A program made the position numbers and the translations under genes. Positions 9,006 to 18,412 of a stretch of 61,970 nucleotides of DNA are shown here, in pieces (the stretch's first letter is position 1; each line of letters opens with the position of its first letter). The notes beneath the pieces were generated by a model. It ran no database searches. It saw only the letters and a program-made list of their open reading frames with translations, and had not been told where the DNA came from. The stretch is taken from positions 1 through 61,970 of the forward strand of contig NZ_RHOE01000010.1 of assembly GCF_003946385.1 (NCBI RefSeq). Direction: 5' to 3'. Source of the stretch: Loigolactobacillus zhaoyuanensis (GTDB lineage: Bacteria; Bacillota; Bacilli; Lactobacillales; Lactobacillaceae).

Positions 9006-10106
9006 TTACGCCCTCCTTAAAATACTGATTTGTTTTGCAGCTAATAATTGCTGTGCCTGTTGTTGTGCCACCGCACTAGCAAAGGTTAATTGTAGGATAC
9101 CATTCAATTCTTCGCGCGTTTCCAGAATTTGTAGATTAACTAATTGAATCTGTGCTTGCGCTAAAATTGTCGTCACCTTAGCGATTGCCCCCGTACGATC
9201 AGGAATGTCGACAAAAATATCGAAGAATCCTGGAATTGCCCCCGCTTTTTGTGGATCAATGGCGTCACGTGTCACCTTAGCTTGCTGAAAAAATGCTAAC
9301 AAAGCCGTTTGATCACGAGTCGTCATCGCTTGTTCCAAATTAGTTAGATCAGTGATGTAGCGATGTAATATTTGTTGGATCGCCGCTGTATTTGTGAGCA
9401 GAATATCGGTCCACATTTGCGGATCTGACGAAGCAATTCGCGTCATATCGCGAAAGCCACCGGCAGCCAATCGCAGTGCAGTCGGCGAGTCTTGAAATTG
9501 GTGCGTGGTTTCATTAACTAACGTGGCCGCTAACATGTGTGGCACGTGGCTCAACATGGCCACAATATGATCATGTTCCGCCGGCGCAACTTGTAAGAAC
9601 TTAGCCTGTGTCCCGGCCAATAGCTGTTGCAGGTGTACGACTTGTTTAGGCGCTACGTGCTGAGCTGGCACCAAAAAATAGTAAGCACTGCGAAATAGAT
9701 CAAGGTTTGCGGCTTGTACACCAGATTTATGTGAGCCCGCCATCGGATGACCACCGATCACAGTTATTCCTTGCGCTAATAATGGTTCAGCAGCACGCAA
9801 GACTGTTTGCTTAGTGCTGCCGGTATCGGTGACGATCACATTAGGTTTCAGCTTAAGATTTGCCAATTGTCGTAATGTTGCCGCAATATTTTTAACTGGC
9901 GTTGCTAAAATGATCACATCCGCCCGCGGTGCCACTGCCGCTAGGTTGGTTCCAGCTTCGTCAATAATGCCTGCTGCTTGGGCATAACGCAAGCTATCTA
10001 AATTCTGATCTAACCCAATAAGATAGGTGTCAGCCACCTTCTGTTTAAGCGCGAGCGCGAGCGATCCGCCGATCAACCCTAAACCTTCAATAAGTACGGT
10101 TGTCAT
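9006..10106 (-). CDS. tyrA: Prephenate dehydrogenase
   Basis: A 366-residue enzyme that oxidatively decarboxylates prephenate to 4-hydroxyphenylpyruvate for tyrosine synthesis. The NAD(P) Rossmann motif GLGLIGGSLALAL is at the N-terminus, HPMAGSHKSG binds prephenate, and an ACT-like domain (IPDRTGAIAKVTTIL) forms the last ~75 residues, typical of Gram-positive tyrosine-sensitive forms. ATG 10106 is chosen over GTG 10115 because GGGGTG is spaced for it. It is first in the T-box operon. Confidence 0.92.
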   Translation of the reverse strand: MTTVLIEGLGLIGGSLALALKQKVADTYLIGLDQNLDSLRYAQAAGIIDEAGTNLAAVAPRADVIILATPVKNIAATLRQLANLKLKPNVIVTDTGSTKQTVLRAAEPLLAQGITVIGGHPMAGSHKSGVQAANLDLFRSAYYFLVPAQHVAPKQVVHLQQLLAGTQAKFLQVAPAEHDHIVAMLSHVPHMLAATLVNETTHQFQDSPTALRLAAGGFRDMTRIASSDPQMWTDILLTNTAAIQQILHRYITDLTNLEQAMTTRDQTALLAFFQQAKVTRDAIDPQKAGAIPGFFDIFVDIPDRTGAIAKVTTILAQAQIQLVNLQILETREELNGILQLTFASAVAQQQAQQLLAAKQISILRRA

Positions 10107-10164
10107 AACTGACACCCCATTTCATTTTTATTGTGTCGCATCTAGCTGCTCGATAATATTGTAT

Positions 10165-10388
10165 AAAAAAAGTCCCTGCTGCCTTACGACAACAGGGACG
10201 ATTTACCGTGGTACCACCCAGCTTCAGAATAAATTCTGCACTTATAATTAGATAATGGTTAAAACCATTGTCGCTATAATATAATTCATCACATTACCCT
10301 GCTTGGCTTGCACCGACCGCCAATTCTCTGTTCACTGAAGTAATGCACTACTAGGTTAGCATTATCACGACAAATCCGAATATTAAAT
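10165..10388 (-). promoter_or_regulatory. T-box riboswitch upstream of tyrA-aroK-MFS, probably tyrosine-specific
   Basis: The T-box core GGGTGGTACCACGG is at 10219-10206 (minus). The terminator GTCCCTG..CAGGGAC with seven T residues follows at 10199-10165. Upstream, stem I closes with GTCG/CGAC and ATAAT/ATTAT. It shows the AGTA / GAA loop-E pair, which places the specifier at TAT (10282-10280), followed by A: a tyrosine codon. Tyr fits tyrA. The T-box is certain; the specifier is my manual reading. Confidence 0.9.
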
Positions 10389-10394
10389 TATAAT

Positions 10395-10423
10395 GAGAAT
10401 AGCACAGGAAATGAAAACCGTCA
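10395..10423 (-). promoter_or_regulatory. Promoter of the tyrA T-box operon
   Basis: On the minus strand TTGACG (10423-10418) and TATTCT (10400-10395) are separated by 17 bases. Transcription would start near 10388, just before stem I of the T-box. Confidence 0.75.
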
Positions 10424-10468
10424 AATAATTTTCAAAAAGTAACTGAACAAGCGCGCTCGATAACGCGC

Positions 10469-10795
10469 TTATTCCTTATTAAGTGTGCTCAATGTCATTC
10501 TGATCGCTTTCTTTTTATCACTAATAATAACGATCGTCCCTTGCCCAAGAAAATCAACCGGCCCATTATAAGCCAGGGTAACTTCTTCGGCAATGTCCCC
10601 ATTTTCCTGCATAACTAAAACATAAATATTATCTGCATCATGATCGTCACTGAAGGCAATTGCCAATGGCGAAGAAATGATTTTCTTTTGCTGCCGAAAA
10701 TCGCTTAGCGTTTGCCATAATAAATTAATTACTGCTGCTGGTACACGTGCTTTAACTTCATCTGCGGTTTGCCGCTTTTTAGTTGGTTCAAACAT
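10469..10795 (-). CDS. Conserved hypothetical protein, resembles DUF960
   Basis: A 108-residue soluble protein. The segment ARVPAAVINLLWQTLSDF followed by a beta-rich part resembles DUF960 proteins, whose role is unknown. The AAAGAGGTA before ATG 10795 on the minus strand serves as RBS. It is monocistronic and follows the T-box promoter region of the next operon. Family assignment is tentative. Confidence 0.6.
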   Translation of the reverse strand: MFEPTKKRQTADEVKARVPAAVINLLWQTLSDFRQQKKIISSPLAIAFSDDHDADNIYVLVMQENGDIAEEVTLAYNGPVDFLGQGTIVIISDKKKAIRMTLSTLNKE

Positions 10796-10839
10796 AGCTT
10801 TACCTCTTTTTTTAGAATTAATTTTAACATTAAAGTTGT

Positions 10840-10965
10840 GTCCACGCTTGTGGTAAATCAGTGCTGCGTAGTTGTAAGTCTACGACTCAAACTGTTTCGG
10901 CCATGACCTAGACCTACCGCATAGTCCAAGCGATAACAGGAAGCAAGCTCTACTATAACAAACTT
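10840..10965 (+). repeat. Possible decayed single unit of dispersed repeat family A
   Basis: AGTCCAAGCGATAACAGGAA at 10921-10941 and the following GCAAGCTCT differ at about six of 29 positions from the family A unit (AGTTCAATCGACAACGGGAA then GCAAGATCT). The upstream hairpin arm is degraded. I see no other feature in 10796-11031. This is a weak call resting on one ~29-base match. Confidence 0.35.
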
Positions 10966-11031
10966 TCAAACTTTCTTAAACAAAATAATCGCGTAAATCA
11001 GCCTTGATGGGGTACAATAGGAGTATAGAAA

Positions 11032-11232
11032 GTGGTGGTGACCATGATGATTCAATTTAGTATTCTAATGATCCTGTTAATGGCTGGCCTAATTGGTGCT
11101 AATTTACCGCAACGGCAAACCGTTAAGGCGCGTATCCAGCGACCAATGACTCGGGCAACCCTAGCGCGTGAATATGCAGCTGGCCGTTTAACAACCGCTG
11201 AGTATCAACGTGCATTGCGCCAATATCGCTAA
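11032..11232 (+). CDS. Small membrane-anchored protein with a SHOCT-like tail
   Basis: Up to 66 residues. An N-terminal hydrophobic segment (FSILMILLMAGLIGANL) is followed by a basic linker and a helical tail TLAREYAAGRLTTAEYQRAL, which resembles the SHOCT oligomerisation motif. GTG 11032 has AGGAG eight bases upstream; ATG 11044 or 11047 would give a shorter form. TACAAT at 11013-11018 could be a -10, which would favour the later start. Function unknown. Confidence 0.55.
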   Translation: MVVTMMIQFSILMILLMAGLIGANLPQRQTVKARIQRPMTRATLAREYAAGRLTTAEYQRALRQYR

Positions 11233-11242
11233 GTTTAGCCAA

Positions 11243-11272
11243 CGGAACAGAAAATTCTGTTCCGTTTTTTTT
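11243..11272 (+). terminator. Terminator after the small SHOCT-like gene
   Basis: CGGAACAG pairs with CTGTTCCG around AAAATT and is followed by eight T residues, ten bases after the stop. Confidence 0.88.
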
Positions 11273-11325
11273 CGAACACTTATAACTTAAACTATTTCAC
11301 TAAGTATTATCAAATCAATATGATC

Positions 11326-11371
11326 AAAAAAGCGCCTAAATTTGCCGTCGCGGCGCTTTTTTCGCTATAAT
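11326..11371 (+). promoter_or_regulatory. Terminator-like hairpin merged with the rbsK promoter
   Basis: AAAAAAGCGCC (11326-11336) pairs with GGCGCTTTTTT (11352-11362). A consensus -10 TATAAT lies at 11366-11371. The only plausible -35, TTGCCG at 11342-11347 with an 18-base spacer, falls in the hairpin loop. The hairpin may terminate upstream transcription, modulate the promoter as a cruciform, or both. Confidence 0.6.
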
Positions 11372-11401
11372 AGTGGTAAATTCAACTCTGGAGGCTTATT
11401 T

Positions 11402-12331
11402 ATGACACGTGTAACAATTCTTGGCAGTATTAATGTCGATACGATCCTACAAATTCCCCGCCTGCCGAAACCTGGCGAAACTTTGGCCATGAGCGGCAAA
11501 CAAGTCGCTGGTGGTGGTAAAGGCGCCAATCAAGCAATTGCAGCTGCGCGGGCAAACGCTCAAACTGCCTTTATTGGTAAAGTTGGTGCAGATGCTAATG
11601 GTAAAATGATGTTGGACGCGCTGCAAGCTGCCGGGATCGATATCACACAAATCACGACCAGTAATTACGCCGACACTGGTGAAGCCTTTATCTTACTAGA
11701 TGACAACGGTCAGAATAGTATTCTCGTTGATGGCGGCACTAATCAGGAAATCAAAATTGGCGATATCGACACCGCCCAAGCAACGATCGCTGCTGCTGAT
11801 TTTCTGATCGCTGAATTTGAAACCCCGCTAACGACTACTTTAGCTGCTTTCCGTTATGCTAAATCAGTCGGTGTCACCACGATTTTAAATCCAGCACCGG
11901 CTAAAACAGAACTAGATCCCGAACTATTAACGCTGACCGACTTAATTGTTCCTAACGAAACTGAAAGTGAAACACTGACCGGCATTAAAGTAACGGATGA
12001 AACGAGTATGAACGCCGCCGCGACAGCCTTGCTCCAACAAGGCGTCAGCGCTGTGATCATCACGGTGGGCGCTAAAGGCGCTTACTACCAGACTAAAACT
12101 GAACATGGCTTCGTTAAAGCCTTTAAAGTTGATACCATTGATACGACTGCCGCCGGTGATACCTTTATCGGTGCACTCAGCTCACAGTTGAATAAGGACT
12201 TGAGCAATTTAGATACTGCAGTACGTTTTGCCAATAAAGCCTCTTCACTAACTGTGCAAAAATTAGGCGCACAGCCTTCAATTCCTCATTTAAGCGAAAT
12301 TTTAGCTGATGGCGATATTCAAAAAGCGTGA
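11402..12331 (+). CDS. rbsK: Ribokinase
   Basis: A 309-residue PfkB-family kinase that phosphorylates ribose at O5. The N-terminal signature GGGKGANQAIAAARA and the C-terminal DTTAAGDTFIGAL, containing the catalytic Asp and anion hole, are intact. GGAGGC precedes ATG 11402. No rbsD or ribose transporter adjoins it, so ribose may come from nucleoside breakdown or a distant uptake system; a related sugar kinase function cannot be excluded. Confidence 0.88.
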   Translation: MTRVTILGSINVDTILQIPRLPKPGETLAMSGKQVAGGGKGANQAIAAARANAQTAFIGKVGADANGKMMLDALQAAGIDITQITTSNYADTGEAFILLDDNGQNSILVDGGTNQEIKIGDIDTAQATIAAADFLIAEFETPLTTTLAAFRYAKSVGVTTILNPAPAKTELDPELLTLTDLIVPNETESETLTGIKVTDETSMNAAATALLQQGVSAVIITVGAKGAYYQTKTEHGFVKAFKVDTIDTTAAGDTFIGALSSQLNKDLSNLDTAVRFANKASSLTVQKLGAQPSIPHLSEILADGDIQKA

Positions 12332-12353
12332 TCCTTTGTGATCACGCTTTTTT
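12321..12353. terminator. Bidirectional terminator containing both convergent stop codons
   Basis: AAAAAGCGTGATC pairs with GATCACGCTTTTT around six bases. The rbsK stop (12329-12331) and the stop of the YihY gene on the other strand (12344-12342) both lie inside the stem. Confidence 0.85.
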
Positions 12354-13244
12354 GCTACGCCAACGTTCCCACCAATCACGTAACTTACCGGCAATCGGTT
12401 GAATTTCGCCATAAAAATGTTCCTCGATCAATCGATTCAAAAATGCACTAAATAACAAGATCTGCGCAATAAAAACCAGCCAGAACATTAAAACAATAAA
12501 CGTTCCGATGGCACCATAGCTACTAACGGAGCGGGCAAAATAGCGGACATACAAGGCAAAAAACTGTGCCAAGACAAGCCAACCCGTTGCGGTTAGTAAC
12601 GTGCCTGGTAAAACGCAACGTAAATGCAGGCGCGCATTGGGTAAAAAGTAGAAAAGTAACAGTAAAATAATCAGTAGCATTAACCCAGTGACCGGTAATT
12701 TTAACTGTGCAAAAATAGCTAAAATCGCATTGGGTAATTCTAATCGGGGCACGATATAATTCAAAACATCTTGACCAAATCCGAAAACTAAAACTAAAAA
12801 TATCATCAACAAAACAAAAAACAGGGTTAAAAATAACGACAAAAATCTTGCCAGCAAAGCGTTTTGCGGTGTTTTAATGCCATAGGCTTGATTAACACTA
12901 TCGCGCAAACTAACGATTCCACGGCTAGCCGACCATAATGTGATCACCGCACCTAATGATAACAAGCCGCCGCTACCATTAGTTAGAAAACCTTTGATTT
13001 GCGACGCTAGCGTCTGATATATCGAAGCCGGCAGTAGCGCCTGAATATAGGTTAATACTTCCTTGACCGGAATATTCAAAAAGGGCAATAAATTGCCTAA
13101 GAAAATCAACAGCGGAAAAACGGAAAGCAACGCATAATAGGCCACGACCACTGCATTTTTACTAATATTAGCCGTTTGATAAGTCGTGATCAACGGCGCA
13201 CTTTTTTTCTGCCAATAAACTAATTTTTGTCGCCATTTTTTCAT
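12342..13244 (-). CDS. YihY/virulence factor BrkB family membrane protein
   Basis: A 300-residue inner membrane protein with about six helices. The family motif NAVVVAYYALLSVFPLLIFLG near residue 30 and the SYGAIGTFIVLMFWLVF region near residue 240 are clear. It was once annotated as ribonuclease BN, which is not supported for this family. The cytoplasmic C-terminus is basic. It is transcribed alone. Confidence 0.85.
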   Translation of the reverse strand: MKKWRQKLVYWQKKSAPLITTYQTANISKNAVVVAYYALLSVFPLLIFLGNLLPFLNIPVKEVLTYIQALLPASIYQTLASQIKGFLTNGSGGLLSLGAVITLWSASRGIVSLRDSVNQAYGIKTPQNALLARFLSLFLTLFFVLLMIFLVLVFGFGQDVLNYIVPRLELPNAILAIFAQLKLPVTGLMLLIILLLLFYFLPNARLHLRCVLPGTLLTATGWLVLAQFFALYVRYFARSVSSYGAIGTFIVLMFWLVFIAQILLFSAFLNRLIEEHFYGEIQPIAGKLRDWWERWRSKKA

Positions 13245-13310
13245 AGCCGCTGCGCCTCGCTTTCTAATACTAGTATAGCAAGTTCGCCGGCAAAAAAGAA
13301 AAATCGTGCG

Positions 13311-13940
13311 TTACTGCGTTAATTGTGCCACAAAGGTTGCAAAATCTGGCGCCACCTCAGTTTGTTGGTGTTGATCACCACGAACGATCCGCGGTGTTCC
13401 AGCTTGCGCATATGAGAAAGCAAGATAACGTTGTTCACTGGCAGCAAAAATCAATAAATGCGCGGCTTGTTCGGGCGCCAATAAATCGTGCCGTGCGGCT
13501 TGGTTTAAATAAACCAGATCAGCAGCTACATTTTTAGTACTACGTCCAGCAAAAAAATAACCAAATCCGTATAAAGCACCTAAATCGCGTAACATCTGTT
13601 GATAACCACGTGGTAGGGGCAACGGTAATTGGGTGGCTAGATCCGCTAGCTCAGCGGTAGTCAGCCGGCTATCCGGCAACGTAACTAATTTTTGTTGGGC
13701 AATCAATTGTCGCAGATCAGCTAACAAATGCGCTTGCTGCACGATCGGCATATTTTCAACATCAAGCGCCGTTTCAAGCGCGCTTGATTTCGGCTCATCG
13801 TCTGATAATAACGCTAAATTCTGCGCCAACGCACTTGGCTGATCAGGTGCTTGTTTTTGAATGCGTTGCTGCCGTGCTTGCGTCGCCCTTTGTAAGTTTT
13901 TCAACTTATTCTTCATTTGCTTTTGTCGTTGCTTGGCCAT
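13311..13940 (-). CDS. SMI1/KNR4-like (SUKH) protein with basic N-terminal coiled segment
   Basis: A 209-residue protein. Residues 1-40 are Lys/Arg/Gln-rich and probably helical. From about residue 100 the sequence LPRGYQQMLRDLGALYGFGYFF and the later RYLAFSYAQAGTPRIVRG follow the SMI1/KNR4 fold. SUKH proteins often act as immunity proteins against contact-dependent toxins, but no toxin gene is nearby, so that role is open. Its ATG follows AAGGGAG. Confidence 0.6.
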   Translation of the reverse strand: MAKQRQKQMKNKLKNLQRATQARQQRIQKQAPDQPSALAQNLALLSDDEPKSSALETALDVENMPIVQQAHLLADLRQLIAQQKLVTLPDSRLTTAELADLATQLPLPLPRGYQQMLRDLGALYGFGYFFAGRSTKNVAADLVYLNQAARHDLLAPEQAAHLLIFAASEQRYLAFSYAQAGTPRIVRGDQHQQTEVAPDFATFVAQLTQ

Positions 13941-13980
13941 AGCTCACAACTCCCTTCAGATTATCAATCGCAATGTCGGT

Positions 13981-14415
13981 TCAATCTAATCTTAAAATTT
14001 CACGTTTTTTGGCTTCAAATTCTGCATTAGTCAGTAAGCCTTTGTCCCGCATATCTAAATATTCCATGATCAGCTGACCATTAGCCACAAAATCAGCCTC
14101 GCCCCATTCACTGTTCTTATTGATTTGCTGCTCTAAAATCTGATGAAGTTCATTCAAAAAAGGTGCGTCGGACCGACCAAACCAAAAATCGACAATTTGC
14201 TTATCCGCTTTTTTATCTAACTGATAAGTCACTTGAAAATGACCGTTATTATCCTCAGTTGGTTGATGCATTTCCATACCGATCAAAGCTGTACGCGGTA
14301 CGGTAGTGACAACAGACGACCGCTTCAAACCGTGCTTGACCGTTTGTTGGACCACTAACTCCTGTTCATCCAACGTCAGCTGAACCGCAGCTGGCTGCTT
14401 TACTTTAATTTTCAT
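13981..14415 (-). CDS. PH-like domain plus SHOCT domain protein
   Basis: A 144-residue protein. The first ~100 residues form a beta-rich, PH-like domain. Residues ~115-144 (YLDMRDKGLLTNAEFEAKKR) are a textbook SHOCT motif, a short helical oligomerisation domain. It lies 40 bases upstream of the SUKH-like gene on the same strand and may share its transcript. Function unknown. Confidence 0.65.
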   Translation of the reverse strand: MKIKVKQPAAVQLTLDEQELVVQQTVKHGLKRSSVVTTVPRTALIGMEMHQPTEDNNGHFQVTYQLDKKADKQIVDFWFGRSDAPFLNELHQILEQQINKNSEWGEADFVANGQLIMEYLDMRDKGLLTNAEFEAKKREILRLD

Positions 14416-14543
14416 TAGGCAAACTCCTCGCTACTTCACAATTTTAGTTGTTTATTAACCAACTTGAACGTTACGCTTCATAAAATCACGTACATTAATT
14501 AATTTAAGTTTACCTTGACCATGGTTGAAGTACAACATGCAGC

Positions 14544-14581
14544 CAAAAAAAAATCGCCACCTGGGTCAGGCGACGATCGAG
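14544..14581 (-). terminator. Terminator after guaB
   Basis: On the minus strand TCGTCGCC..GGTGGCGA pair imperfectly and run into nine T residues, 15 bases beyond the guaB stop. Confidence 0.75.
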
Positions 14582-14595
14582 TAGCGTTTAAATTT

Positions 14596-16167
<1,572 letters not shown>

Positions 16168-16263
16168 TTAATCTTTTTTTCATAAACAAAAATTAATAAA
16201 TTATATTCTATATTCGGTTTTTACGCTTATTATTAACATTCACTACATAAATGTTCGGATATT

Positions 16264-16296
16264 AAAAAATGTGCCACCGATAATCGCGGTGACACA
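16264..16296 (-). terminator. Terminator after the DUF1129 gene
   Basis: On the minus strand TGTGTCACCG pairs with CGGTGGCACA around a short loop and ends in a T-run. Confidence 0.8.
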
Positions 16297-16303
16297 CTTA
16301 TCT

Positions 16304-16996
16304 TTAAAAGACTGTATTTTTAATGTTAAAGCGTTTTTTCAGATAAATCCGTAATACTAATGCCGCTGCACCGATCACAATGTAAACTGCAGCTGGCAAA
16401 TTAGCGTTCAACGGCCCGGGGATCAACATAACTAAGGTATAAGTCCCCGTCAATACGATAAAGAAAATAACCCCATAAACCAGTAACCGCCAAATCGGCA
16501 TCCGTTTTTGGCCGCAGTTGCCCATATTTAATTGCATTTGCATAATACCGAACCCAGCGACGATCGCCAAAATTAATTCTGATAAAATACCGGCTTGGCC
16601 TGTTTGAATTTTAGAATTATTACTGAAGAAGAACATGATCCCATACATCAAGTTGAAGACCATGAAAACCATCAATGAACTATCTAACATTAACAGCCAC
16701 TTGTTTTGTGACGCATTCGGATCTGTTTTTGGTCCTTGAATGATCGCCACAACTTGCTCCGTTACCGTACCAAATAACTGACGTGCCGTTTGGCCTTGTT
16801 TTTGGCCCGCCAACATTTTGGGGATCATGTCGTCAATGGCAGCCTGTTGCTTTTCTGGTGTCAGCTTAGTTTCGACTAAAGCTTTTTTTAAATGGTACAA
16901 ATAATCTTGATTACGCTTAGTTAATTCATCTGGTCCAACTGGTTTGTGCTGATGTTGCTGCACGCCAGCGTTGCGCTCTTGCTTATCATCACTCAT
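16304..16996 (-). CDS. DUF1129 family membrane protein
   Basis: A 230-residue protein with a soluble, Lys/Gln-rich N-terminal ~100 residues (TKRNQDYLYHLKKAL is typical) and four hydrophobic segments after it. The family is restricted to Lactobacillales, usually sits next to ychF and the parAB genes as here, and has no known function. It begins 14 bases after the ychF stop, so it is probably the last gene of that operon. Confidence 0.8.
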   Translation of the reverse strand: MSDDKQERNAGVQQHQHKPVGPDELTKRNQDYLYHLKKALVETKLTPEKQQAAIDDMIPKMLAGQKQGQTARQLFGTVTEQVVAIIQGPKTDPNASQNKWLLMLDSSLMVFMVFNLMYGIMFFFSNNSKIQTGQAGILSELILAIVAGFGIMQMQLNMGNCGQKRMPIWRLLVYGVIFFIVLTGTYTLVMLIPGPLNANLPAAVYIVIGAAALVLRIYLKKRFNIKNTVF

Positions 16997-17010
16997 GCGT
17001 TACCCTCCAA

Positions 17011-18111
17011 TTAAACATTGAATCTAAATTCAATGATGTCGCCATCTTGGACGACGTATTCCTTACCTTCTGCACGTAAACGGCCCGCTTCCTTGACCTT
17101 TTGCATGCTACCATACTGATCTAGGTCGGCAAACGAGACTGTTTCAGCACGGATAAAGCCACGTTCAAAGTCAGAATGAATAATACCAGCGGCTTGTGGT
17201 GCTTTGATTCCGCGCTGGAACGTCCATGCCTTGGTTTCCTTACCACCAGCAGTGAAGAAAGTGCCTAAGCCTAACAAATGGTACGAGGCGCGAATCAAAC
17301 GATCCAAACCAGGTTCTTCAACGCCTTCAGCTTCCAGGAAATCAGCCTTGTCGGCATCATCTAATTCAGCAATTTCCTCTTCAGTCTCCGCACAAACAGC
17401 AATCGTTTCGGCGCCTTCCTTAGCGGCATATTCCGTGATCTGCTGCACGTAAACTGATTTTTCTGGATCAGCCATATCGTCTTCCGCAATATTAGCCACA
17501 TACAGAATTGGCTTAGCCGTCAACAAGAATAATCCTTTAACGATAGGTTGTTCATCTTCGTCAAATTCTAGTGAGCGTACTGAACCACCATTTTCTAGAA
17601 CAGGCTGAATTTTTTCTAAAACCGCTAATTCGGCTAGCGCGTCTTTATCACGTGATTTAGCATCGCGCTGAACTTTAGCCAAGCGTTTGTTAACACTTTC
17701 TAAATCGGCCAAACCTAATTCCAAGTTAATGGTCTCGATGTCATCTAGCGGTGCTACCTTACCAGTAACATGCGTAATATTATCGTCGTCAAATGCGCGT
17801 ACTACGTGAACAATTGCATCGACTCGGCGAATATTCTCTAAGAATTTATTGCCCAGACCTTCACCCTTGCTGGCGCCTTTAACGATGCCGGCAATATCAG
17901 TGAATTCAAAAGTTGTGGGAACGATTTTCTTTGCGGGAATAACTTCATCGATTCGTGCTAACCGTTTATCTGGTACTTCGACCATCCCGACATTAGGATC
18001 GATGGTGGCGAAAGGATAGTTCGCCATTTCCGCGCCTGCCTTTGTGATCGCGTTAAATAATGTTGATTTGCCGACATTAGGTAAGCCGACAATACCTGCA
18101 GTTAAAGCCAT
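17011..18111 (-). CDS. ychF: Redox-regulated ATPase YchF (Obg-like)
   Basis: A 366-residue Obg-family P-loop protein that prefers ATP over GTP. G1 is GLPNVGKSTLFNAIT, G3 DIAGIVKGAS, a coiled-coil insert covers residues ~130-200, and a C-terminal TGS domain ends GDIIEFRFNV. Length is normal. It lies between DUF951 and DUF1129 on one strand, the standard origin-proximal order in lactobacilli. Confidence 0.95.
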   Translation of the reverse strand: MALTAGIVGLPNVGKSTLFNAITKAGAEMANYPFATIDPNVGMVEVPDKRLARIDEVIPAKKIVPTTFEFTDIAGIVKGASKGEGLGNKFLENIRRVDAIVHVVRAFDDDNITHVTGKVAPLDDIETINLELGLADLESVNKRLAKVQRDAKSRDKDALAELAVLEKIQPVLENGGSVRSLEFDEDEQPIVKGLFLLTAKPILYVANIAEDDMADPEKSVYVQQITEYAAKEGAETIAVCAETEEEIAELDDADKADFLEAEGVEEPGLDRLIRASYHLLGLGTFFTAGGKETKAWTFQRGIKAPQAAGIIHSDFERGFIRAETVSFADLDQYGSMQKVKEAGRLRAEGKEYVVQDGDIIEFRFNV

Positions 18112-18205
18112 TTTATTGTCACTCGCTTTCTAGAATTTAAAGCATGCCCAAATAGGTGATTTGAAATCGGCCTTTTTTAGACACATTTATACTTTTAGTT
18201 AAAAA

Positions 18206-18412
18206 TTATTCTGTACCCGACTCGTTATCAGGTGCTTTTTCCAAAACTTTTTTCAGCTTACGGGTAAAATCACGCCGCGACATCATGACGATATGCTGAC
18301 ATTGCGTGCATTGGATTTTGATGTCAGCACCCACCCGGATGATCTGCCAGCGATTAGCGCCACATGCGTGTGGTTTCTTCATTTCAACAATATCGTTTAA
18401 ATCAAACATCAT
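18206..18412 (-). CDS. DUF951 family zinc-ribbon-like protein
   Basis: A 68-residue conserved protein. Its Cys in KPHACGANRW and the pair in IQCTQCQH suggest a partial zinc ribbon. Two ATGs (18412 and 18409) are possible; GGAGG is better spaced for the second, and either way the start overlaps the parB stop, implying translational coupling. Function unknown; the family consistently follows parB. Confidence 0.85.
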   Translation of the reverse strand: MMFDLNDIVEMKKPHACGANRWQIIRVGADIKIQCTQCQHIVMMSRRDFTRKLKKVLEKAPDNESGTE

